Below, in pieces: positions 29,998 to 37,563 of a stretch of 37,563 bases of DNA. This DNA is from Limobrevibacterium gyesilva. GTDB lineage: Bacteria; Pseudomonadota; Alphaproteobacteria; Acetobacterales; Acetobacteraceae. How positions within the stretch are numbered: the first letter of the stretch is position 1; each line of letters begins with the position of its first letter. The notes below the pieces were generated by a model. It made no database searches. It was not told the origin of the DNA and saw nothing but the letters and a program-made list of their open reading frames with translations. The position numbers and the translations under genes were made by a program. Location of the stretch: positions 1 to 37,563 of the forward strand of contig NZ_JAPDNT010000038.1 of NCBI RefSeq assembly GCF_025989185.1, given 5' to 3'.

Positions 29998-31299
29998 CAG
30001 GCTGCTGAAATGCGGTGCGGCTTTCGGCGGGTCGTTGGTTTTTCGGCGACATTCATGTGCGTCAGGCGCCGGCGTTGCGGTTGAGTTGGCGGCATTGGCG
30101 TTGGACGGCCTGCTGGGGGCGGATTGAGGGCGTCATGGTGCCGCTCGGAGCAGCCTGGGCAGGCGGACAAGGTTATAGGCGGCCATGGCGAAGGTGAACT
30201 GCCAGTCGATTTTCGGCAGCCCGCGGTGCCGCGCCTTGCGCAGTCCGGCGACGGTCTTGGCCCATCCAAAGGCTTCCTCGATGCGCTCGCGACTGCGCAG
30301 GCTGATCGCGTAGCCGGGATGGCGCGTGGTGCGGCGGTCGATGGTCGAGCGCCGCCCATTGTCGTTCTGCGCCACATGCGGCGTGACGTTGAACTGGCGC
30401 ATCTGGGCGACGAAATCCTGCGTGTCGAAGCCCCGGTCGGCGCCGACGGTGATGCGCTGGGGGCGGTTGGCGTGCGGTTCGATCAGGTGCCGGGCAGCAA
30501 GCCGCTCGGCATGGCCTGAGGCAAGGGTGGCGACGGCACCGACGATCAGGCCGTGCCGGTTCTCCTTGAGCGCATGCGCCATGAAACACAGCTTCGCCTC
30601 TTTGCCCTGCCCCTTGCGGTAGAGCCGGGCACCGGGATCGGTCGTGGAGGCATGCGTCTCGTTGCTCCGCTTCTGGCCGTGGAAGCCCTGCTCGCCGTTC
30701 CGCCCTGGATCGGGCGGCGGGCCGGAGCCGTCCTTCGGGCGGAAACTCTTGGTGCTGGCCCACGCCTCCAGCAACGTGCCGTCCACCGAGAAATGCTCGT
30801 CCGACAGCAGCGCCTTGACCTGCGGCTGCGCCAGCACGGCGGCGAGGAACTTGATCGCGATCTCGCCCGCTAGCAGACGGTCGCGGTTCTTGGTGAAGGT
30901 GGTGGCGTCCCACACCGGATCGTCCATGCCGAGGCCGACGAACCAGCGGAGCAGCAGGTCGAAGTCGATGCGCTCGACCAACTGCCGCTCCGAGCGGATC
31001 GTGTAGAACGCCTGCAGCAGCAACGCCCGCAGCAGCCGCTCCGGCGGGATCGATTCCCGCCCGAACGGCGAGTAGAGCGCGTCGGACTCCACCGACATGG
31101 CCGAAAGCGTCGTGTTTACGATCTCCCGGATCACCCGCAGCGGGTGATCGGCAGGCACACGCTCCTCAAGGTTCACGTAGCTGAACAGCTTACCGCTGAC
31201 CGCGTCGCTCCCGCGCATCCCTACCTCGTCAACCTGCTGACAGGCACGAAGGCAATCGCACTTCAACCCGCACCGCCAGCACCGAAATTCAGCAACCTG
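29998..31299 (-). mobile_element. IS5-family element, copy A
   Basis: Ends are CAGGCTGCTGAAATGCGG (29998 on) and the inverted GAAATTCAGCAACCTG (to 31299). The left flank is CTAG (29994-29997), the right CTGG (31300-31303), an imperfect YTAR-type duplication. The element has the same orientation as copy B at 35982-37272. Confidence 0.75.
30133..31218 (-). CDS. IS5-family transposase, copy A
   Basis: The 361-residue transposase starts MRGSDAVSGKLFSYVNLEER. Landmarks are LRALLLQAFYTIRSERQLVE, HFSVDGTLLEAWASTKSFRP (first Asp), TVGADRGFDTQDFVAQMRQF (second Asp) and RIEEAFGWAKTVAGLRKARH (Glu). The frame is intact. A start 16 codons upstream is possible but absent from copy B. By eye it is about 85% identical to copy B over its full length. 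Confidence 0.9.
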   Translation of the reverse strand: MRGSDAVSGKLFSYVNLEERVPADHPLRVIREIVNTTLSAMSVESDALYSPFGRESIPPERLLRALLLQAFYTIRSERQLVERIDFDLLLRWFVGLGMDDPVWDATTFTKNRDRLLAGEIAIKFLAAVLAQPQVKALLSDEHFSVDGTLLEAWASTKSFRPKDGSGPPPDPGRNGEQGFHGQKRSNETHASTTDPGARLYRKGQGKEAKLCFMAHALKENRHGLIVGAVATLASGHAERLAARHLIEPHANRPQRITVGADRGFDTQDFVAQMRQFNVTPHVAQNDNGRRSTIDRRTTRHPGYAISLRSRERIEEAFGWAKTVAGLRKARHRGLPKIDWQFTFAMAAYNLVRLPRLLRAAP

Positions 31300-31310
31300 C
31301 TGGCGCTATC

Positions 31311-32381
31311 CTAATGTTCTGACCGCTGCCGACGAGGCAGGCTGTCGGGCGCAATGTTCTGATTGATCCGGAAGAAGTTGGTGGGATCGTATTTCCGCTT
31401 GATGGCGACGAGCCGTGCGTAGTTCTCCGCGCCCACCGCAGTGCGCACAAGGCCATCGTCTTCGCCATGGCCCGGGAAGTTGACATATATGCGGCCGTCC
31501 GAATGGGGCTGCATGTGCGACCAGAAGTTCCGCGACCATGCAATGTTCGGCCCATCGCCTTCCGGCTTTGACCACGTCGTATCGATACTGAGCACGTACG
31601 GCCTGTTTCGATCACCGAATGCCGTCGCATCTGCCGCCACGCGGGCAACCGCCCCGCCGAAGTCCCAGATGGACGTGTATGTCATGTCTGATGGGCGTGC
31701 CGCTACCCGCGTTACCAGATCCTCGATCACGGGGCCATCGAGCTGCCGCAGAAAGAGCGACTTGTAGTAGCTGCGATCATGTCCTTTGGGGAAGGAGTCG
31801 TCCAGCATGCTCTGAAGGGCGCAATATGGCATCCTCCAGCTGAAGTCGACGAGCATCGGTCCGAGCTCACGCAAAGGCTGAACCAGTGTCTCGCCCTCGC
31901 GGGCCGGACCGTCATAGGCGGCAGCCACCGTGATTGCACGCGCGCCACGCGCCTCCTGTGGCAGGCTTGCATCATTCGGTAGGGTCGAGAATTCGACGAG
32001 GCTGCCGAGGAGCTGATCGGGCGCAGTGGCCATGAAGTCGCGCCATGACGCGATAGCTTCGCGCGCGCGAGACTCGGGATACACCGCCAGGCAGGCCATC
32101 AGTTCAGGTTCGATTGGATGCAGGCGGAATTCGAACAACGTGACGATCCCGAAATTCCCGCCGCCGCCGCGCACCGCAACAACCACGCCGTGCGTGCGGG
32201 CAAAGTCGACCGACGCAACGACATCAGCAACGCCGTGGCAGCGCACGATGAGGCGGGGGCAACGATCGATCATGCCGCTCCACACCACGCGCGCCGCTTC
32301 ATAGGTTTCATCCGCGGGTTGCAGCAGTGGACCTCTGAGCGCCACTTTAAATGCCGTGATTTCCGGGGCGTCCGCATCCAT
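31311..32381 (-). CDS. FAD-linked oxidase (BBE type) with internal deletion
   Basis: The 356-residue protein starts MDADAPEITAFKVALRGPLL with an AGGAG site upstream. It is a berberine-bridge-like oxidoreductase: the start of the FAD_binding_4 domain (CPRLIVRCHGVADVVASVDF) and the BBE tail (YDPTNFFRINQNI) are clear. In the middle, THGVVVAVRGGG runs straight into GNFGIVTLFEFRLHP. Normally AVRGGGHN and AVRGGGGNFG are separate motifs about 100 residues apart. The part between them, with the flavin-linking His and most of the FAD pyrophosphate pocket, is gone, in frame. The enzyme is therefore likely inactive as a flavoprotein although the frame is open. The end lies just outside IS copy A. Confidence 0.85.
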   Translation of the reverse strand: MDADAPEITAFKVALRGPLLQPADETYEAARVVWSGMIDRCPRLIVRCHGVADVVASVDFARTHGVVVAVRGGGGNFGIVTLFEFRLHPIEPELMACLAVYPESRAREAIASWRDFMATAPDQLLGSLVEFSTLPNDASLPQEARGARAITVAAAYDGPAREGETLVQPLRELGPMLVDFSWRMPYCALQSMLDDSFPKGHDRSYYKSLFLRQLDGPVIEDLVTRVAARPSDMTYTSIWDFGGAVARVAADATAFGDRNRPYVLSIDTTWSKPEGDGPNIAWSRNFWSHMQPHSDGRIYVNFPGHGEDDGLVRTAVGAENYARLVAIKRKYDPTNFFRINQNIAPDSLPRRQRSEH

Positions 32382-32777
32382 GGATCGAGCTCCTGATGGA
32401 CCGACTTTCTGATACGGACGCTGGCGTAATGTCTATCCCGATGAGCGGTGAGCCGTGCGTGGACCGCCTGACGGCGTCGTGAGGCGGCCAGAAGCTGCCT
32501 ATTTCCGCCGACGGACGGAGGACGTGAAGGTGGCGTCGCGGCAGATCGAAGTTAGGCGGCAGCAAGAACTGGCAGAGGCTGCCGGCAAGTTGGCAATCGA
32601 GCCGCGCCGGCGAGCGCGAGCAGCGCGCATTTTCGACCTCGCCGCTGGTTGAATAGCGATTATCGCTTTCATCTTGGCCGTCGGTCTCGTGGGCGCCCCG
32701 AAAGAAGCGGAGGAGCGCTCGCGGGCGGCATATGCTGTGGCAAGTGAGTCGGCACGACAAACCGCCCGAGCCCAGGC
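32382..32777. other. Gene-poor stretch upstream of the oxidase
   Basis: Nothing convincing is seen here. Short frames on both strands are Arg-rich and show no family pattern. The region may contain the oxidase promoter on the minus strand and decayed mobile sequence next to the IS110 scrap. Confidence 0.3.
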
Positions 32778-32882
32778 CTACGTGCCCCAGAAGCGCACCT
32801 CGCCGCGCAAGCCGCCTTCTGCGATCGCCACCGCCAGCGTCTCCTTGCTGCTGTCGATCGCCACATAAGTCGTCGTATGCAC
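32778..32882 (-). pseudogene. IS110 family transposase N-terminal remnant
   Basis: From GTG 32882 the frame reads (M)HTTTYVAIDSSKETLAVAIA then EGGLRGEVRFWGT before a stop. It is the RuvC-like start of IS110 transposases, with the first catalytic Asp in AIDSSKE. The remaining 300 residues are absent. Confidence 0.6.
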
Positions 32883-33104
32883 CGCCACGGCTCGTCCCCC
32901 ATGCTTGAGGCTCTGGATCGCCAATAGATCCAATCCTCGACGCAGCATGCCGAGGGACGAGCCGCCAGGGACAGCAAACATGCGGTCTCATAGGCCTCCG
33001 GCTGCGACTGGAGGGACGATGAGCTGGCGGCCTTGACCGACCTACTCGCAAGATTTGCGAGATCGTGTGCTCTCGGCGGACGCGAGCGCTCACCCGACTG
33101 CGGA

Positions 33105-35657
33105 CTATTGCGCCGACCAGTGCCACTGTGCGCCGTCCCACCAGTTCACCCAGAGATGGTTGTCCTGGCTCCGCACGAAGGCGTATGGTCGCTGGTTTAC
33201 GGTGGTGACACCGACCGGGCCGGCGACGCTGCCGGCCGTAGGCGTTCCCTGATCGGACCAGTGCCACGCCGCGCCGTCCCACCAGTTCACCCACATATGG
33301 CCGCTACTGGCCCGTACGAAGGCGTATGGCCGTTCGTCGGTCGTGCCGAAGGGGTGCGGCGACGCCAGGACGGTCAACACGCCCACTTGGCCAGCGACGG
33401 TGCCGCCGCCCGGTGTTCCCTGGTCCGACCAGTGCCAGGCCGCGCCATCCCACCAGTTCACCCAGAGGTGCCCGGTGTTGCTCTGAACGAACGCGTAAGG
33501 TCGCTGGTCCAATGTGCAGACGCCGACCGGCCCGACGACGGCGCCGCCGCCCGGTGTTCCCTGGTCGGACCAGTGCCAAGCCGCGCCGTCCCACCAGTTC
33601 ACCCAGAGGTGGCCACTGTTGCTGCGGACGAAGGCATAGGGCCGTTGGTTCATCGTGGTGACGCCGACCGTGCCAGCGACAGTGCCGCCTGTCGGCGTTC
33701 CCTGGTCGGACCAGTGCCAAGCCGCGCCGTCCCACCAGTTGACCCAGAGGTGCCCGGTGTTGCTCCGCACGAAGGCGTAGGGCCGCTGATTTACAGTCGT
33801 GACGCCGACCGTATCGACAACCGTGCCACCTGTCGGCGTTCCCTGGCCGGACCAGTGCCACGCCGTGCCGTCCCACCAGTTCACCCAGAGCTGCCCCGTG
33901 TTGCTGCGGACGAAGGCATAGGGCCGCTGGTTCATGGTCAACACTCCCACCGGACCGGCCACCAAGCCGCCGATGGGTGTCCCCTGATCGGACCAGTGCC
34001 AGGCGCTGCCATCCCACCAGTTCACCCAGAGATGGCCGTTCGGCGTTTGTACAAAGGCGTAAGGCCGCTGGTTGACGGTTAGAACACCGACGGGGCCGGC
34101 CACGAGATGGGCGGTGAAAGTTTGCAGCAGAGCGCCCCCTATGGGCACGCCCAGCCCGGTGCAGGCATCCCAACCGGCGCCCGCCGTGTAGCCGAGATTG
34201 GAATTCACCGGCCTGTTATTGCCTTGCGTGATATTCCGGAGCGCCTGTGGGTTCTGATAGAGCTTCGGCAGGAAGAAGCCGACCGGCGCCGGTGCCGCCT
34301 GGTTGATCAGCGCGGTTAGGCCGGCCCAGAGCGGCGCTACGCCGCTCGTGCCGCCGATCGGCAGCGTCTGACCGTTTAGAACTATCAGATAACCGCTATC
34401 CCTGTCGGCGTCAGCAGCCACATCGGGTACGCCGCGTCTATGTTGGCCATCGTTGACGCTGGCCGGAAGATTGACGCCCTGCTGGAATGCCGGTACCGCA
34501 AACAGATCGCTGATCCCGCCGCCCGTGCCCCAGCCGGAGGCGCCTTTGTTCCACACCACTTCGCTGTTTATGGTGTTGCCCGTGGTGTCGATGGTGGTGC
34601 CGCCGCAGCCGATCGCCCATGGGCTGGAAGCGGGGTAATCGACATTCGCCTTGCCGTTGGCGACCCCGTCAGTGCCGAGGTGGTCGCCCGACGCCGCGAA
34701 TACCGAAATGCCCAGAGTCGCGGCGTCCTGCAGGGCATTGTTCATCGCTTGCCAAGCCTGCTGGGTCCAGTGCAGCTCGGCGGCGCCCCAGCTGATCGAG
34801 ATGATGTGGGCCTTGTTGACCGCGTCGTTCGCCGCCGCCGACACCGCGTCGACGAAGCCCTGGAAGGTGTTGGGCGCGAAATAGACGGCGATGCGGGCGC
34901 CGGGCGCCACACCCCCGGCCACCTGAATGTCGAGCGCAACCTCACCGTCGTCTGGACTGCCGGGCGCGTTTTGACCGCCGTCCACGGAGACGGACACGAC
35001 CGTCGGTGCTGGGAGCCCCATGGCGGCGAAGGCTGCGGCAGTGTCGGCGGCGAGATATCCGCCGCCGAGTTCGATGATCCCGATGCATTGCCCGGAACCG
35101 GTTAGGCCGGTCGGAAAACCATAGGCTATACCAACCGTGTTCGGCCGGTGGCCGATAATCACCTCGGGCAGGATTGCGCCGCCCACGACAAAATGGGGCT
35201 CCGCCGCCTGGCGGGTATCCAATCCGAGCACTGCCTCCACCACGGACTCGACGTCCTGCGGCAGGCGCAAAGCGCCGCTGCGGCCACGGAACTGCTGCTT
35301 GCCATCGTCGTAGACGGCAAGGTTCGTGCCGAACGCCGTCTGCATCTTAGAGGCGGATCCGGTCAGCTTCACCAAACGCCGACCAGGCTCGACTGCGGTC
35401 ACCGTCAGACCGTTCTCAGCGGCGAATTCGCTCAACAGTCGGATGTCGTCCTTGTATTGCTCGGCGCGGCGCGCGTGCAAAGCGCCACGGCGGTCGGTGG
35501 CCGGCAGCGCTTCATCAGTCTCCGCAGTATGCGGGTGCGCCTTCAAATAAACGCTCACCTCGATGTTTTCGTCGGGTGCAACGTCGGCGACGCGCCGGAC
35601 GCCATCCGGCAAGGTCTTATGACTGGCCGCGAATTCGATTTGTGTCTTGCTTACCAT
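33105..35657 (-). CDS. Sedolisin-type protease with seven-blade propeller-like repeats
   Basis: This 850-residue protein starts MVSKTQIEFAASHKTLPDGV, with AAAGGA upstream. Residues 1-170 are an S53 propeptide (Pro-kuma_activ). The catalytic domain (about 180-520) has Glu and Asp in DDGEVALDIQVAG, the oxyanion Asp in FAASGDHLG and Ser in GGTSGVAPLWAG, so it should be an acid-active serine-carboxyl peptidase. The C-terminus holds seven tandem repeats of about 47 residues (33108 to about 34110), each with RPYAFVRSNTGHLWVNWWDG and WHWSDQGTP. One extra strand (VAGPVGVLT) precedes the first repeat, which would close a ring as in PLL-like or DUF346 lectin propellers. No signal peptide is seen; autoprocessing or another export route is possible. 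Glycan targeting by the propeller is inference. Confidence 0.88.
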   Translation of the reverse strand: MVSKTQIEFAASHKTLPDGVRRVADVAPDENIEVSVYLKAHPHTAETDEALPATDRRGALHARRAEQYKDDIRLLSEFAAENGLTVTAVEPGRRLVKLTGSASKMQTAFGTNLAVYDDGKQQFRGRSGALRLPQDVESVVEAVLGLDTRQAAEPHFVVGGAILPEVIIGHRPNTVGIAYGFPTGLTGSGQCIGIIELGGGYLAADTAAAFAAMGLPAPTVVSVSVDGGQNAPGSPDDGEVALDIQVAGGVAPGARIAVYFAPNTFQGFVDAVSAAANDAVNKAHIISISWGAAELHWTQQAWQAMNNALQDAATLGISVFAASGDHLGTDGVANGKANVDYPASSPWAIGCGGTTIDTTGNTINSEVVWNKGASGWGTGGGISDLFAVPAFQQGVNLPASVNDGQHRRGVPDVAADADRDSGYLIVLNGQTLPIGGTSGVAPLWAGLTALINQAAPAPVGFFLPKLYQNPQALRNITQGNNRPVNSNLGYTAGAGWDACTGLGVPIGGALLQTFTAHLVAGPVGVLTVNQRPYAFVQTPNGHLWVNWWDGSAWHWSDQGTPIGGLVAGPVGVLTMNQRPYAFVRSNTGQLWVNWWDGTAWHWSGQGTPTGGTVVDTVGVTTVNQRPYAFVRSNTGHLWVNWWDGAAWHWSDQGTPTGGTVAGTVGVTTMNQRPYAFVRSNSGHLWVNWWDGAAWHWSDQGTPGGGAVVGPVGVCTLDQRPYAFVQSNTGHLWVNWWDGAAWHWSDQGTPGGGTVAGQVGVLTVLASPHPFGTTDERPYAFVRASSGHMWVNWWDGAAWHWSDQGTPTAGSVAGPVGVTTVNQRPYAFVRSQDNHLWVNWWDGAQWHWSAQ

Positions 35658-35740
35658 GTCGCGTCCTTTCGGAACCAAGGCCCGGCCGCGTAGGCCGGTT
35701 ACCTCTTGCTGCAATCTGTCTTGGTGCTGCCGCGCTCATG

Positions 35741-35756
35741 CCCGACATGTGTCGGG
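35741..35756. promoter_or_regulatory. Palindrome upstream of the protease gene
   Basis: CCCGACA-TG-TGTCGGG is a 7-base perfect inverted repeat with a two-base centre, 84 bases before the protease ATG. The size and position would suit an operator, but no cognate regulator is nearby. Confidence 0.3.
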
Positions 35757-35876
35757 TGATCCGCATCCCTCAGATCGTCCTTGGACGGGGATGCCCCGGA
35801 TGTTTGGTCTCCTGAAGGCCACATTTGGCCCTTCGAACTTTATAGGCAACAAAAAAGATAGAGAAATAGCGTCGAT

Positions 35877-35981
35877 ATGATCGAGCGCATCGCCGATCAT
35901 CCCGTCAACCGCGTCGCAGAGTTGCTGCCCTGGAACGTCGACGGGATCCGCACGAGGCTGGACCAGCGGCTCGCCGCCTAG
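35877..35981 (+). pseudogene. tnpC: IS66 TnpC C-terminal remnant
   Basis: The frame from ATG 35877 reads MIERIADHPVNRVAELLPWN then VDGIRTRLDQRLAA and stops at TAG, which is part of the CTAG target of IS copy B. RIADHPxNRxxELLPWN is the IS66 C-terminal element. It lies on the same strand as the IS66 N-terminal pieces at 27.1-28.3 kb and might be the other half of that element. Confidence 0.7.
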
Positions 35982-37272
35982 CAGGCTGCTGAAGTGATGG
36001 GCGATTGAGGGGGCGTCTGGCGGTTGGCGTGACCCTGCGTGTCTTTTGCCGACCGAAAACTGTGGGGCACCGTCCACTTTCGTGCGCGGCGGGGCGAGTT
36101 GGACGGAGTCCAAGCATCACGTTACAGGCTCCAGCAGCTTCGGCAGGCGGACAAGGTTGTAGGCGGCCATGGTGAAGGTGAACTGCCAGTCGATCTTGGG
36201 CAGCCCGCGATGGCGCGCCTTGCGCAATCCGGCGACCGTTTTGGCCCAGCCGAATGCTTCCTCGATGCGCTTGCGGATGCGCAGGCTGACCGTGTAGCCC
36301 GGATGGCGCGTGGTGCGGCCGTCAATCGCCGAGCGCCGCCCGTTGTCGTTCTGCGCCACATGCGGCGTGACGTTGATCTCGCGAAGCTCGGCGACGAAGT
36401 CCTGCGTGTCGAAGCCTTTGTCGCCACCCAGAGTGATAGGCTGCGGCCGGTCCGCGTGCGGCTCGATCAGATGCAGCGCCGCCAGCCGCTCGGCATGGCC
36501 CGAGGCGCGCGTGGCAATGGCACCAATGATCAACCCGTTGCGGTTCTCCATCAGCGCGTGCTCCATGAAACAGAGTTTCGCCTCCTTGCCGCGGCCCTTA
36601 CGGTAGAGCTGGGCATCAGGATCGGTGGTCGAGGCATGCGTGTCGTTGCTGCGCTTCTGGCCGTGAAAGTCCTGCTCGCCGTTGCGCCCCACATCGGGCG
36701 GCGGCCCGGAGCCGTCCTTGGGGCGGAAGCTCTTGGTGCTCGCCCAGGCCTCCAGCAGCGTGCCGTCCACCGAGAAGTGCTCGGTCGAGAGCAGCACCTT
36801 GACCTGCCGATGCGCCAGCACGGCGGCGAGGAACTTGGTCGCGATCTCACCCGCCAGCAGGCGGTCGCGGTTCTTGGTGAAGCTGGTGGCGTCCCAGACC
36901 GGATCGTCCATGCCCAGACCGACGAACCAGCGGAACAGCAGGTCGAACTCGATCCGCTCCACGAGTTGCCGCTCCGAACGGATCGAGTAGAAGGCTTGCA
37001 GCAACAGCGCCCGCAACAGCCGCTCCGGCGGGATCGATTCCCGGCCCAACGGCGAGTAGAGCGCATCAAACTCCGCCGACATCGCCTGCAACGTGGTGTT
37101 CACGATGCCCCGGATCACCCGCAGCGGGTGATCCGTCCGCACCCGCTTCTCCAAGTCCACGTAGCTGAACAGCGACCCGGCTGCCGCGTCACTTCCTCGC
37201 ATCTTCGCTCCGTCCCTCTCGGAACGAGCGAATCACACCATCGCCGGCGCCGCTACCCTTTTCAGCACCCTG
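35982..37272 (-). mobile_element. IS5-family element, copy B
   Basis: Ends CAGGCTGCTGAAGTGATG (35982 on) and the inverted CCTTTTCAGCACCCTG (to 37272) bound 1291 bases. CTAG flanks it on both sides (35978-35981 and 37273-37276), a clean YTAR target duplication. The orientation is that of copy A. Confidence 0.85.
36117..37202 (-). CDS. IS5-family transposase, copy B
   Basis: The 361-residue transposase starts MRGSDAAAGSLFSYVDLEKR, and keeps HFSVDGTLLEAWASTKSFRP, TLGGDKGFDTQDFVAELREI and KRIEEAFGWAKTVAGLRKAR with the DDE residues. The frame is intact with no internal stop. About 55 of 361 residues differ from copy A, so the two arrived separately or have diverged for a long time. Confidence 0.9.
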   Translation of the reverse strand: MRGSDAAAGSLFSYVDLEKRVRTDHPLRVIRGIVNTTLQAMSAEFDALYSPLGRESIPPERLLRALLLQAFYSIRSERQLVERIEFDLLFRWFVGLGMDDPVWDATSFTKNRDRLLAGEIATKFLAAVLAHRQVKVLLSTEHFSVDGTLLEAWASTKSFRPKDGSGPPPDVGRNGEQDFHGQKRSNDTHASTTDPDAQLYRKGRGKEAKLCFMEHALMENRNGLIIGAIATRASGHAERLAALHLIEPHADRPQPITLGGDKGFDTQDFVAELREINVTPHVAQNDNGRRSAIDGRTTRHPGYTVSLRIRKRIEEAFGWAKTVAGLRKARHRGLPKIDWQFTFTMAAYNLVRLPKLLEPVT

Positions 37273-37276
37273 CTAG

Positions 37277-37441
37277 ATGACGTCAAGCACTATGTCCGCG
37301 CCTTAGACGTACGCTTACCTTCATATGAAGATCCTCCTGGCTGGGTCACTTCAGATTCGGCAAGGCCGTGCTAATCCACACTGCGGCCCATGCTATTTGT
37401 GGCTAAATCTGGCTAATCACAGCCTTATCCGGGGGTTAGGC
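37277..37441. other. Short gene-free stretch
   Basis: No gene is seen between IS copy B and the contig-end repeat. A near-direct repeat, GGCTAAATCTGGCTAATCAC, is present at about 37401-37420, and GC is lower than elsewhere. Confidence 0.3.
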
Positions 37442-37563
37442 TGTCAATCGGCCTGCAAAAGGGGCTCTTCCGCACTTTCGGTGCAGTTTCGCTTGTACTG
37501 GTTCAGCGAATCGTCGACAGAGATGACCTCGCCACCTGAAACAATGTCGGTCATCCTTGAAAT
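37442..37563. repeat. Contig-end inverted repeat, right copy
   Basis: This is the exact inverted copy of 2..123. Inside the window it is preceded by GGGGGTTAGGC (37432-37442), which is not shared with the left end, so the repeat boundary lies at 37442. The reading TGTCAATCGGCCTGCAAAAG runs outward toward the contig end, meaning that the body of the element lies beyond the window. Confidence 0.85.

Noticed and set aside
32347-33294. A 315-residue minus-strand frame across the protease 3' end
   Set aside because: It is an alternate-frame reading of the propeller repeats and gene-poor DNA with no family pattern.
33108-34110. Regular 141-base tandem repeats suggesting a CRISPR or satellite array
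   Set aside because: The repeats are in frame, code about 47-residue blades with conserved RPYAFV and LWVNWWDG motifs, and have no unique spacers.
29998-37272. A recent composite transposon
   Set aside because: The two IS copies differ at about 55 of 361 residues and copy B has its own clean CTAG duplication, so they look like separate insertions.

Overview
The window reads as one contig from a high-GC alphaproteobacterium, probably Rhodospirillales and perhaps Acetobacteraceae. This rests on codon bias, a ClpS of the type common in that class, a PHB-depolymerase/ribbon-helix-helix pair, an NDUFA9-like protein and a Liv-type transporter. No rRNA, tRNA, CRISPR array or replication origin was seen. 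The first and last 122 bases are inverted copies of one sequence, so both contig ends stop in a repeat.

Layout. 1-2.0 kb: contig-end repeat, a Tn3 tnpA start fragment, a PEP-CTERM protein and a frameshifted zinc-finger remnant of dnaG. 2.2-4.75 kb: a tight minus-strand operon with two SRAP-family genes, one lacking the catalytic cysteine, plus four small unknown genes. 5.1-6.4 kb: clpS, an IS21 istA scrap and a frameshifted two-domain carboxymuconolactone decarboxylase. 6.6-10.15 kb: dead IS5, intact-looking IS1380 and dead IS630 transposases. 10.3-12.2 kb: PHB depolymerase and its RHH regulator, with a perfect inverted repeat over the regulator start. 12.3-13.9 kb: a pile-up of Tn3, IS6, IS5, DUF892 and FAD-oxidoreductase pieces.

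14.0-23.1 kb is the best preserved block: an eight-gene minus-strand unit with almost no gaps. It encodes a Tat-exported binding protein, LivH/LivM/LivG/LivF-like transporter parts, an exported protein of unknown function, a small cupredoxin-like protein, and a large polytopic membrane protein carrying a C-terminal domain that resembles peptide-binding proteins. The last three genes overlap each other and the transporter, so they probably act with it. This is the strongest candidate for an undescribed system.

23.2-31.3 kb: recombinase remnant, NDUFA9-like gene, an IS5 element with TAA target duplication, an orphan peptide-binding lipoprotein-like/exported SBP, broken IS66, IS3 and IS6 pieces, a small membrane protein and an IS5-family copy. 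31.3-37.3 kb: between two directly repeated, roughly 85% identical IS5-family copies lie an FAD oxidase with an internal deletion, an IS110 scrap, a sedolisin protease fused to seven propeller-like repeats, and an IS66 tnpC tail.
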